Source of the DNA: Hydractinia symbiolongicarpus
Lineage: Eukaryota > Cnidaria > Hydrozoa > Anthoathecata > Hydractiniidae
Reading direction: 5' to 3'
NCBI RefSeq assembly: GCF_029227915.1
Contig: NC_079885.1
Location: 1,798,001-1,862,000 of the forward strand
Length of the DNA: 64,000 bases
In this document: piece by piece, positions 1 to 10,520 of the stretch
Layout of the letters: every line of letters begins with the position of its first letter
Position numbering within the stretch: position 1 is the stretch's first letter
Position numbers and translations under genes: made by a program
Notes under the pieces: model-generated
Seen by the model: the letters and a program-made list of their open reading frames with translations, nothing else
Databases searched by the model: none
Told to the model about the DNA's origin: nothing

Positions 1-315
1 TTTTGATGAGACGCTTAATAAAAGAGGTTTAATCGCCGGCAAACGAAATACCGCGTTTTCCCGTAAATCCGGGCTTGGCCCGTATAGTCGAATGTATACA
101 AAGAAAGTACCTAGGGAGTAAACTCATTTCCCGAACGATTTTTTAAATTTTTTTTTCGCCACTAAAACGCATGAGACTTGTAGTTTTTAAAAATGTTTTC
201 ATTTTCGATGAGACGCTGAATAAAAGAAGTTTAATCGCCGGCAAACGAAAACCCGCGATTTCCCGTAAATCCCGGGCTTGGCCCGTATAGTCAAAAGTAT
301 ACAAAGAAAGTACCC
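1..315 (-). repeat. Partial HOR copy, repeated at 1393-1707
   Basis: These 315 bases appear identical to 1393-1707 (offset 1392) on manual reading, including the C-type GAAATACCGCG change and the TTTTCGCC run. The match stops at about 315, where this copy reads TACCCAGGG and the later one TACCCTGTG. It marks a segmental duplication of about seven monomers, one of them shortened by 25 bp, within the left arm. Confidence 0.85.
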
Positions 316-1475
316 AGGGAGTAAACTCATTTCCCAAACGATTATTTAAATTATTATTTCACCACTGAAACGCATAAGACTTGTAGTTTTCAAGAATGTT
401 TTCATTTTTAATGAGACGCTGAATAAAAGCAATTTAATCGCCGGTAAAGAAAACCCGCGATTTCCCGTAAATCCCGGGCTTGGCACGTATAGTCGAATGT
501 ATACAAAGAAAGTACCCTGTGAGTAAACTCATTTCCAGAACGATTTTTTAAATTATTTTTTCACTACTAAAACGCATAAGACTTGTAGTTTTTAAAATTG
601 TTTTCATTATGGATGAGACGCTGAATAAAAGAAGTTTAATCGCCGGCAAACGAAAATCCGCGATTTCCCGTAAATCCCGGACTCGGCCCGTATAGTCAAA
701 AGTATACAAAGAAAGTACCCAGGGAGTGAACTCATTTCCCGAACGATTTTTTAAATTATTTTTTCACCACTAAAACGCATGAGACTTGTAGTTAGACGCT
801 TAATGAAAGAGGTTTAATCGCCGGCAAACGAAATCCCGCGTTTTCCCGTAAATCCGGGGCTTGGCCCGTATAGTCGAATGTATACAAAGAAAGTACCCAG
901 GGAGTAAACTCATTTGCCGAACGATTTTTTAAATTTTTTTTTCAACACTAAAACGCATGAGATTTGTAGTTTTCAAAAATGTTTTCATTTTTGATGAGAC
1001 GCTGAATAAAAGCAGTTTAATCGCCGGAAAACGAAAACCGGCGATTTCCCGTAAATCCCGGGCTTGGCACGTATAGTCAAATGTATACAATGAAAGTACC
1101 CTGTGAGTAAACTCATTTCCAGAACGATTTTTTAAATTATTTTTTCACCACTAAAACGCATAAGACTTGTAGTTTTTAAAAATGTTTTCATTTTTGATGA
1201 GACGTTAAATAAAAGAAGTTTAATCCCCGGCAAACTAAAACCCGCGATTTCCCGTAAATCCCGGCTTCGCCCGTATAGTCAAAAGTATACATAGAAAGTA
1301 CCCAGGGAGTAAACTGATTTCCCGAACGATTTTTTATATTATTTTTTTACCACTAAACGCATGAGACTTGTACTTTTCAAAAACGTTTTCATTTTTGATG
1401 AGACGCTTAATAAAAGAGGTTTAATCGCCGGCAAACGAAATACCGCGTTTTCCCGTAAATCCGGGCTTGGCCCGT
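170..1475 (-). repeat. 2405-bp HOR, copy 1 (shared 1.3-kb segment)
   Basis: This segment recurs at 2575-3880 with a constant offset of 2405 bp, close to 12 monomers less one 25-bp deletion. Shared markers are the GCAATTTAATCG monomer, the ATTATGGATGAG monomer, the hairpin-deleted monomer (793/794) and the GACGTTAAAT monomer. Only scattered substitutions separate the copies. Confidence 0.85.
785..800 (-). repeat. Truncated monomer: 25-bp deletion that removes the hairpin
   Basis: Here CTTGTAGTT is followed directly by AGACGCTTAATG. Intact left-arm monomers have 25 more bases between these blocks, and those contain the whole 22-nt hairpin dyad plus one base on its left and two on its right. 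The breakpoint is between 793 and 794. The monomer is shortened to about 177 bp. Confidence 0.9.
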
Positions 1476-1707
1476 ATAGTCGAATGTATACAAAGAAAGT
1501 ACCTAGGGAGTAAACTCATTTCCCGAACGATTTTTTAAATTTTTTTTTCGCCACTAAAACGCATGAGACTTGTAGTTTTTAAAAATGTTTTCATTTTCGA
1601 TGAGACGCTGAATAAAAGAAGTTTAATCGCCGGCAAACGAAAACCCGCGATTTCCCGTAAATCCCGGGCTTGGCCCGTATAGTCAAAAGTATACAAAGAA
1701 AGTACCC

Positions 1708-2574
1708 TGTGAGTAAACTCATTTCCAGAACGATATTTTAAATTATTTTTTCACCACTAAAACGCATAAGACTTGTAGTTTTTAAAAATGTTTTCATTTT
1801 TGATGAGACGCTGAATAAAAGATGTTTAATCGCCGGCAAACGAAAACCCGCGATTTCCCGTAAATCCCGGCTTGGCCCGTATAGTCAAAAGTATGCATAG
1901 AAAGTACCCAGGGAGTAAACTCATTTCCCGAACGATTTTTTAAATTATTTTTTCACCACTAAAACGCATGAGACTTGTAGTTTTTAAAAATGTTTTCATT
2001 TTTGATAAGACGCTGAATAAAAGAACTTTAATCGCCGGCAAACGAAAACCCGCAATTTACCGTAAATCCCGGTCTCGGCCCGTATAGTCAAAAGTATGCA
2101 AGGAAAGTACCCAGTGAGTAAACTTATTTCCCTAACGAATTTTTAAATTATTTTTTCACCACTAAAACGCATGAAACTTGTAGTTTTCAAAATTGTTTTC
2201 ACTTTTGATGAGACGCTGAATAAAAGCAGTTTAATCGTCGGCAAACGAAAACCTGCGATTTCCCGTAAATCCCGGGCTTGGCCCGTATAGTCAAAAGTAT
2301 ACAAAGAAAGTACCCAGGGAGTAAACTCATTTCCCAAACGATTATTTAAATTATTATTTCACCACTGAAACGCATAAGACTTGTAGTTTTCAAGAATGTT
2401 TTCATTTTTAATGAGACGCTGAATAAAAGCAATTTAATCGCCGGCAAAGAAAACCCGCGATTTCCCGTAAATCCCGGGCTTGGCACGTATAGTCGAATGT
2501 ATACAAAGAAAGTACCCTGTGAGTAAACTCATTTCCAGAACGAATTTTTAAATTACTTTTTCACCACTAAAACG
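1708..2574 (-). repeat. Left-arm monomers, including one D-type copy
   Basis: About four monomers link the two 2405-bp HOR segments. The copy at about 1990-2190 is D type: its complement reads TTCGTTAGGGAAATAAG, TTACTCACTGGG, CTTTCCTTG, GAGACCGGG and GGTAAATTGCGGG. D-type units otherwise appear only beyond 40 kb, in the opposite orientation. Two near-identical A-type monomers about 405 bp apart (near 2143 and 2548) indicate a dimer duplication. Confidence 0.85.
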
Positions 2575-3880
2575 TATGAGACTTGTAGTTTTTAAAAATG
2601 TTTTCATTTTCGATGAGACGCTGAATAAAAGAAGTTTAATCGCCGGCAAACGAAAACCCGCGATTTCCCGTAAATCCCGGGCTTGGCCCGTATAGTCAAA
2701 AGTATACAAAGAAAGTACCCAGGGAGTAAACTCATTTCCCAAACGATTATTTAAATTATTATTTCACCACTGAAACGCATAAGACTTGTAGTTTTCAAGA
2801 ATGTTTTCATTTTTAATGAGACGCTGAATAAAAGCAATTTAATCGCCGGCAAAGAAAACCCGCGATTTCCCGTAAATCCCGGGCTTGGCACGTATAGTCG
2901 AATGTATACAAAGAAAGTACCCTGTGAGTAAACTCATTTCCAGAACGATTTTTTAAATTATTTTTTCACTACTAAAACGCATAAGACTTGTAGTTTTTAA
3001 AATTGTTTTCATTATGGATGAGACGCTGAATAAAAGAAGTTTAATCGCCGGCAAACGAAAATCCGCGATTTCCCGTAAATCCCGGACTCGGCCCGTATAG
3101 TCAAAAATATACAAAGAAAGTACCCAGGGAGTGAACTCATTTCCCGAACGATTTTTTAAATTATTTTTTCACCACTAAAACGCATGAGACTTGTAGTTAG
3201 ACGCTTAATGAAAGAGGTTTAATCGCCGGCAAACGAAATCCCGCGTTTTCCCGTAAATCCGGGGCTTGGCCCGTATAGTCGAATGTATACAAAGAAAGTA
3301 CCTAGGGAGTAAACTCATTTGCCAAACGATTTTTTAAATTTTTTTTTCACCACTAAAACGCATGAGATTTGTAGTTTTCAAAAATGTTTTCATTTTTGAT
3401 GAGACGCTGAATAAAAGCAGTTTAATCGCCGGAAAACGAAAACCGGCGATTTCCCGTAAATCCCGGGCTTGGCACGTATAGTCAAATGTATACAAAGAAA
3501 GTACCCTGTGAGTAAACTCATTTCCAGAACGATTTTTTAAATTATTTTTTCACCACTAAAACGCATAAGACTTGTAGTTTTTAAAAATGTTTTCATTTTT
3601 GATGAGACGTTAAATAAAAGAAGTTTAATCGCCGGCAAACTAAAACCCGCGATTTCCCGTAAATCCCGGCTTCGCCCGTATAGTCAAAAGTATACATAGA
3701 AAGTACCCAGGGAGTAAACTCAATTCCCGAACGATTTTTTAAATTATTTTTTCACCACTAAAACGCATGAGACTTGTACTTTTCAAAAATGTTTTCATTT
3801 TTGATGAGACGCTTAATAAAAGAGGTTTAATCGCCGGCAAACGAAATACCGCGTTTTCCCGTAAATCCGGGCTTGGCCCG
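2575..3880 (-). repeat. 2405-bp HOR, copy 2
   Basis: This is the second copy of the segment at 170-1475. It shares every diagnostic change, including the 25-bp hairpin deletion at 3198/3199. Collinearity ends at about 3885, where copy 1 continues as a C-type monomer (GTCGAATGTATAC) and this copy switches to GTCAAAAGTATGC. A third, shorter piece of the same unit begins near 4326 and runs to about 4615. Confidence 0.85.
3190..3205 (-). repeat. Truncated monomer: same hairpin deletion, second copy
   Basis: The same 25-bp loss recurs with its breakpoint between 3198 and 3199, exactly 2405 bp after the first. The flanks are the same, so it was copied as part of the HOR rather than arising twice. 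Confidence 0.9.
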
Positions 3881-5312
3881 TATAGTCAAAAGTATGCATA
3901 GAAAGTACCCAGGGAGTAAACTCATTTCCCGAACGATTTTTTAAATTATTTTTTCACCACTAAAACGCATGAGACTTGTAGTTTTTAAAAATGTTTTCAT
4001 TTTCGATGAGACGCTGAATAAAAGAAGTTTAATCGCCGGCAAACGAAAACCCGCGATTTCCCGTAAATCCCGGGCTTGGCCCGTATAGTCAAAAGTATAC
4101 AAAGAAAGTACCCAGGGAGTAAACTCATTTCCCGAACGATTTTTTAAATTATTTTTTCACTACTAAACGCATGAGACTTGTAGTTTTCAAAAATGTTTTC
4201 ATTTTTGATGAGACGCTAAATAAAAGAAGTTTAATCGCCGGCAAACGAAAACCCGCGATTTCCCGTAAATCCCGGGCTTGGCCCGTATTGTTAAAAGTAT
4301 ACAAAGAAAGTACCCAGGGAGTAAACTCATTTCCCAAACGATTATTTAAATTATTATTTCACCACTGAAAGGCATAAGACTTGTAGTTTTCAAGAATGTT
4401 TTTATTTTTAATGAGACGCTGAATAAAAGCAATTTAATCGCCGGCAAAGAAAACCCGCGATTTCCCGTAAATCCCAGGCTTGGCACGTATAGTCGAATGT
4501 ATACAAAGAAAGTACCCTGTGAGTAAACTCATTTCCAGAACGATTTTTTAAATTATTTTTTCACTACTAAAACGCATAAGACTTGTAGTTTTTAAAATTG
4601 TTTTCATTATGGATGAGACGCTGAATAAAAGCAGTTTAATCGCCGGCAAACGAAAACCCGCGATTTCCCGTAAATCCCGGCTTGGCCCGTATAGTCAAAA
4701 GTATACATAGGGAGTAAACTCATTTCCCGAACGATTTTTTAAATTATTTTTTCACCACTACAACGCATGAGACTTGTAGTTTTTAAAAATTTTTCCATTT
4801 TTGATGAGACGCTGAATAAAAGAAGTTTAATCGCCGGCAAACGAAAACCTGCGATTTCCCGTAAATCCTGAACTCGGCCCGTATAGTCAAAAGCATACAA
4901 AGAAAGTACCCAGGGAGTAAACTCATTTCCCAAACGATTTTTTAAATTATTATTTCACCACTAAAACGCATGAGACTTGTAGTTTTCAAGAATGTTTTCA
5001 TTTTTGATGAGACGCTGAATAAAAGCAGTTTAATTGCCGGCAAACGAAAGCCCGCGATTTCCCGTAAATCCCGGGCTTGGCACGTATAGTCGAATGTATA
5101 CAAAGAAAGTACGCTGTGAGTAAACTCATTTCCAGAACGATTTTTTAAATTATTTTTTCACCACTAAAACGCATAAGACTTGTAGTTTTTAAAATTGTTT
5201 TCATTTTTGATGAGACGATGAATAAAAGAAGTTTAATCGCCGGCAAACAAAAACGCGTGATTTCCCGTAAATCCCGGCTTGGCCCGTATAGTCAAAAGTA
5301 TACAAAGAAAGT
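3881..5312 (-). repeat. Left-arm monomers adjoining the inversion
   Basis: About seven monomers, mostly A type, with a partial third copy of the HOR segment at about 4326-4615. Near 4709 a deletion of about 11 bp joins GTATACATA to GGGAGTAAACTC, removing the GAAAGTACCCA block. The last unit stops at GAAAGT where the orientation switches. No other sequence is present. Confidence 0.85.
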
Positions 5313-5792
5313 CTCGTGCGTTTTAGTGGTGAAAAAATAATTTAAAAAATCGTTCGGGAAATGAGTTTACTCCCTGGGTACTTTCTTTGTATACTTTTGA
5401 CTATACGGGCCAAGCCGGGATTTACGGGAAATCGCGGGTTTTCGTTTGCCGGCGATTAAACTTCTTTTATTCCGCGTCTCATCAAAAATGAAAACATTTT
5501 TAAAAACTATAAGTCTTATGCGTTTTAGTGGTGAAAAAATAATTTAAAAAATCGTTCTGGAAATGAGTTTACTCCCTGGGTACTTTCTTTGTATACTTTT
5601 GAATATACGGGCCGAGTCCGGGCTTTAGGGAAATCGCAGGTTTTCGTTTGCCGGCAATTAAACTGCTTTTATTCAGCGTCTCATCAAAAATGAATATATT
5701 TCTGAAAACTACAAGTCTCGTGCGTTTTAGTGGTGAAAAAATAATTTAAAAAATCGTTCGGGAAATGAGTTTACTCCCTGGGTACTTTCTTT
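4900..5792. repeat. Large imperfect inverted repeat around a 67-bp spacer
   Basis: Reading leftward from 5312 on the complement gives ACTTTCTTTGTATAC, and the same block starts at 5380 on the forward strand. The arms stay in register through at least two monomers, with scattered mismatches. The spacer is 5313-5379. In principle the symmetry extends over most of the left arm, since both sides are the same satellite. The outer limits given here are nominal. Confidence 0.8.
5309..5312. other. Orientation-switch junction with AAGT microhomology
   Basis: A reverse-orientation monomer ending ACAAAGAAAGT is fused to a forward monomer beginning AAGTCTCGTGCG. The four bases AAGT fit both parents, since reverse monomers continue to ACCC and forward monomers precede CTCGTGCG with CTACAAGT. 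No filler or foreign sequence lies between them. This is consistent with an inversion breakpoint joined by microhomology or template switching; an assembly join cannot be excluded from sequence alone. Confidence 0.9.
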
Positions 5793-6270
5793 GTATACTT
5801 TTGACTATACGGGCCAAGCCGGGATTTACGGGAAATCGCGGGTTAAGGTTTGCCGGCGATTAAACTTCTTTTATTCAGCGTCTCATCAAAAATGAAAACA
5901 TTTTTAAACACTGCAAGTCTTATGCGTTTTAGTGGTGAAAAAATAATTTAAAAAATCGTTCTGGAAATGAGTTTACTCACAGGGTATTTTCTTTGTATAC
6001 ATTCGACTATACGTGCCAAGCCCGGGATTTACGGGAAATCGCGGGTTTTCGTTTGCCGGCGATTAAACTGCTTTTATTCAGCGTCTCATCAAAAATGAAA
6101 ACATTCTTGAAAACTACAAGTCTCATGCGTTTTAGTGGTTAAATAATAATTTAAAAAATCGTTTGGGAAATGAGTTTACTCCCTGGGTACTTTCTTTGTA
6201 TACTTTTGACTATACGAGCCGAGTCCAGGATTTACAGGAAATCGCAGGTTTTTGTTTGCCGGCGATTAAA
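5313..6270 (+). repeat. First forward monomers after the junction
   Basis: About 4.7 monomers of A type. Several have the one-base-shorter GCCAAGCCGGG form. Local changes include CTCGTGCG in place of CTCATGCG and GGTTAAGGTTTGCC near 5843. No HOR partner was recognised for the first two. Nothing but satellite is present. Confidence 0.9.
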
Positions 6271-8497
6271 CTTCGTTTATTCAGCGTCTTATCAAAAATG
6301 AAAACATTTTTAAAAACTACAAGTCTCATGCGTTTTAGTGGTGAAAAATTAATTTAAAAAATCGTTCGGGAAATGAGTTTACTCCCTGGGTACTTTCTTT
6401 GTATACTTTTGACTATACGGGCCAAGCCCGGGATTTACGGAAAATCGCGGGTTTTCGTTTGCCGGCGATTAAACTTCTTTTATTCAGCGTCTCATCAAAA
6501 ATGAAAACATTTTTGAAAACTACAAGTCTCATGCGTTTTAGTGGTGAAAAAAATAATTTAAAAAATCGTTCGGGAAATGAGTTTACTCCCTGGGTACTTT
6601 CTTTGTGTACTTTTGACTATACGGGCCAAGCCCGGGTTTTATGGGAAATCGCGGGTTTTCGTTTGCCGGCGATTAAACTTCTTTCATTCATCGTCTCATC
6701 AATAATGAAAACTTTTTTAAAAACTACAAGTCTTATGCGTTTTAGTGGTGAAAAAATAATTTAAAAAATCGTTCTGGAAATGAGTTTACTCCCTGGGTAC
6801 TTTCTTTGTATACTTTTGACTATACGGGCCGAGTCCGGGATTTAGGGAAATCGCAGGTTTTCGTTTGCCGGCGATTAAACCGCTTTTATTCAGCGTCTCA
6901 TCAAAAATGAAAATATTTTTGAAAACTACAAGTCTCATGCGTTTTAGTGGTGAAAAAATAATTTGAAAAATCGTTCGGGAAATGAGTTTACTCCCTGGGT
7001 ACGTTCTTTGTATACTTTTGACTATACGGACCAAGCCGGGATAAACGGGAAATCGCGGGTTTTCATTTGCCGGCGATTAAACTTCTTTTATTCAGCGTCT
7101 CATCAAAAATGAAAACATTTTTAAAAACTACAAGTCATATGCATTTTAGTGGTGAAAAAATGATTTAAAAAATCGTTCTGGAAATGAGTTTACTCCCTGG
7201 GTACTTTCTTTGTATACATTCGGCTATACGTGCCAAGCCCGGGATTTACGGGAAATCGCGGGTTTTTGTTTGCCGACGATTAAACTACTTTTATTCAGCG
7301 TTTCATCAAAAATGAAAACATTTTTGAAAACTACAAGTCTCATGCGTTTTAGTGGTGAAAAAATAATTTAAAAAATCCTTCGGGAAATGAGTTTACTCCC
7401 TGGGTACTTTCTTTGTATACTTTTGACTATACCGGCCAAGCCCGGGATTTACGGGAAATCGCGGGTTTTCGTTTGCCGGCGATTAAACTTCTTTTATTCA
7501 GCCTCTCATCAAAAATGAAAACATTTTTAAAAACTACAAGTCTCATGCGTTTTAGTGGTGAAAAAATAATTTAAAAAATCCTTCGGGAAATGAGTTTACT
7601 CCCTGGGTACTTTCTTTGTATACTTTTGACTATACCGGCCAAGCCCGGGATTTACGGGAAATCGCGGGTTTTCGTTTGCCGGCGATTAAACTTCTTTTAT
7701 TCAGCCTCTCATCAAAAATGAAAACATTTTTAAAAACTACAAGTCTTATGCGTTTTAGTGGTGAAAAAATAATTTAAAAAATCGTTCTGGAAATGAGTTT
7801 ACTCCTGGGTACTTTCTTTGTATACTTTTGACTATACGGGCCGAGTCCGGGATTTAGGGAAATCGCAGGTTTTCGTTTGCCGGCGATTAAACTGCTTTTA
7901 TTCAGCGTTTCATCAAAAAGTGAAAACATTTTTGAAAACTACAAGTCTCATGCGTTTTAGTGGTGAAAAAAAAAATTAAAAAATCGTTCGGGAAATGAGT
8001 TTACTCCCTGTGTACTTTCTTTGTATACTTTTGACTATACGGGCCGAGTCCGGGATTTACGGGAAATCGCGGATTTTCGTTTGCCGGCGATTAAACTGCT
8101 TTTATTCAGCGTCCCATCAAATATGGAAATATTTTTGAAAACTACAAGTCTCATGCGTTTAGTGGTAAAAAAATAATATAAAAAATCGTTCGGGAAATGA
8201 GTTTACTCCCTGGGTACTTTCTTTTTATACTTTTGACTATACGGGCCAAGCCTGGGATTTACAGGAAATCGCGGGATTTCGTTTGCCGGCGATTAAACTT
8301 CTTTTATTCAGCGTCTCATCAAAAATGAAAACATTTTTAAAAACTACAAGTCTTATGCGTTTTAGTGGTGAAAAAATAATTTAAAAAATCGTTCTGGAAA
8401 TGAGTTTACTCACAGGGTACTTTCTTTGTATACATTCGACTATACGGGCCAAGCCCGGGATTTACGGAAAATCGCGGGTTTTCGTTTGCCGGCGATT
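6271..8497 (+). repeat. 2230-bp HOR, copy 1 (11 monomers)
   Basis: This unit matches 8501-10520. The offset is 2230 bp up to about 7540 and 2027 bp afterwards, because this copy carries one extra monomer: the TCCTTCGGG monomer is duplicated in tandem (7376 and 7579, 203 bp apart). Shared markers are CTTCGTTTATTCAGCGTCTTATC, ACGTTCTTTG, ATAAACGGG, CATATGCATTTTAG and the shortened TTTACTCCTGGG. The first B-type monomer of the window is near 8110. Confidence 0.9.
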
Positions 8498-8500
8498 AAA

Positions 8501-10520
8501 CTTCGTTTATTCAGCGTCTTATCAAAAATGAAAACATTTTTAAAAACTACAAGTCTCATGCGTTTTAGTGGTGAAAAATTAATTTAAAAAATCGTTCGGG
8601 AAATGAGTTTACTCCCTGGGTACTTTCTTTGTATACTTTTGACTATACGGGCCAAGCCCGGGATTTACGGAAAATCGCGGGTTTTCGTTTGCCGGCGATT
8701 AAACTTCTTTTATTCAGCGTCTCATCAAAAATGAAAACAATTTTGAAAACTACAAGTCTCATGCGTTTTAGTGGTGAAAAAAATAATTTAAAAAATCGTT
8801 CGGGAAATGAGTTTACTCCCTGGGTACTTTCTTTGTGTACTTTTGACTATACGGGCCAAGCCCGGGTTTTATGGGAAATCGCGGGTTTTCGTTTGCCGGC
8901 GATTAAACTTCTTTCATTCATCGTCTCATCAATAATGAAAACATTTTTAAAAACTACAAGTCTTATGCGTTTTAGTGGTGAAAAAATAATTTAAAAAATC
9001 GTTCTGGAAATGAGTTTACTCCCTGGGTACTTTCTTTGTATACTTTTGACTATACGGGCCGAGTCCGGGATTTAGGGAAATCGCAGGTTTTCGTTTGCCG
9101 GCGATTAAACCGCTTTTATTCAGCGTCTCATCAAAAATGAAAATATTTTTGAAAACTACAAGTCTCATGCGTTTTAGTGGTGAAAAAATAATTTGAAAAA
9201 TCGTTCGGGAAATGAGTTTACTCCCTGGGTACGTTCTTTGTATACTTTTGACTATACGGACCAAGCCGGGATAAACGGGAAATCGCGGGTTTTCATTTGC
9301 CGGCGATTAAACTTCTTTTATTCAGCGTCTCATCAAAAATGAAAACATTTTTAAAAACTACAAGTCATATGCATTTTAGTGGTGAAAAAATGATTTAAAA
9401 AATCGTTCTGGAAATGAGTTTACTCCCTGGGTACTTTCTTTGTATACATTCGGCTATACGTGCCAAGCCCGGGATTTACGGGAAATCGCGGGTTTTTGTT
9501 TGCCGACGATTAAACTACTTTTATTCAGCGTTTCATCAAAAATGAAAACATTTTTGAAAACTACAAGTCTCATGCGTTTTAGTGGTGAAAAAATAATTTA
9601 AAAAATCCTTCGGGAAATGAGTTTACTCCCTGGGTACTTTCTTTGTATACTTTTGACTATACCGGCCAAGCCCGGGATTTACGGGAAATCGCGGGTTTTC
9701 GTTTGCCGGCGATTAAACTTCTTTTATTCAGCCTCTCATCAAAAATGAAAACATTTTTAAAAACTACAAGTCTTATGCGTTTTAGTGGTGAAAAAATAAT
9801 TTAAAAAATCGTTCTGGAAATGAGTTTACTCCTGGGTACTTTCTTTGTATACTTTTGACTATACGGGCCGAGTCCGGGATTTAGGGAAATCGCAGGTTTT
9901 CGTTTGCCGGCGATTAAACTGCTTTTATTCAGCGTTTCATCAAAAAGTGAAAACATTTTTGAAAACTACAAGTCTCATGCGTTTTAGTGGTGAAAAAAAA
10001 AATTAAAAAATCGTTCGGGAAATGAGTTTACTCCCTGTGTACTTTCTTTGTATACTTTTGACTATACGGGCCGAGTCCGGGATTTACGGGAAATCGCGGA
10101 TTTTCGTTTGCCGGCGATTAAACTGCTTTTATTCAGCGTCCCATCAAATATGGAAATATTTTTGAAAACTACAAGTCTCATGCGTTTAGTGGTAAAAAAA
10201 TAATATAAAAAATCGTTCGGGAAATGAGTTTACTCCCTGGGTACTTTCTTTTTATACTTTTGACTATACGGGCCAAGCCTGGGATTTACAGGAAATCGCG
10301 GGATTTCGTTTGCCGGCGATTAAACTTCTTTTATTCAGCGTCTCATCAAAAATGAAAACATTTTTAAAAACTACAAGTCTTATGCGTTTTAGTGGTGAAA
10401 AAATAATTTAAAAAATCGTTCTGGAAATGAGTTTACTCACAGGGTACTTTCTTTGTATACATTCGACTATACGGGCCAAGCCCGGGATTTACGGAAAATC
10501 GCGGGTTTTCGTTTGACGGC
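8501..10520 (+). repeat. 2230-bp HOR, copy 2 (10 monomers)
   Basis: This is the second copy of the preceding unit, with one TCCTTCGGG monomer instead of two. Only a few substitutions separate the copies in the collinear parts, for example at 6508/8738 and 6711/8941. Collinearity ends near 10520, where the next monomer has a B-type GTCCCATCAAATATG block. Confidence 0.9.

Larger units (their letters stand above)
1..5312 (-). repeat. Satellite array, left arm, reverse orientation
   Basis: About 26 head-to-tail monomers of the 202-203 bp satellite lie here in the orientation opposite to the rest of the window. Reading the complement gives the same landmarks as the right arm: ATGAGTTTACTC, then GTATAC, CGGGCC, GCCGGCGATTAAAC, TTTATTCAGCGTCTCATC and GCGTTTTAGTGG. 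Variants A and C dominate, one D-type copy sits near 1990-2190, and I found no B-type copy. The monomers are more divergent and carry more small deletions than those near the right end. No gene, RNA or mobile element is visible. The window begins inside a monomer, so the array continues to the left. Confidence 0.97.

Noticed and set aside
4171-4368. Open frame of 65 codons on the forward strand in the left arm, and similar reverse-strand frames at 6786-7034, 9016-9264 and 10838-11086
   Set aside because: These are antisense readings of the same monomer, with no independent support.
5309-5312. Terminal inverted repeats of a transposon at the orientation switch
   Set aside because: Both sides are ordinary satellite in mid-monomer, with no target-site duplication, transposase or element ends.
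6399-6764. 121-residue open frame (also 8629-8994)
   Set aside because: Single-base indels in the A-run happen to join the frames of two adjacent monomers. The second instance is only the HOR copy 2230 bp away.
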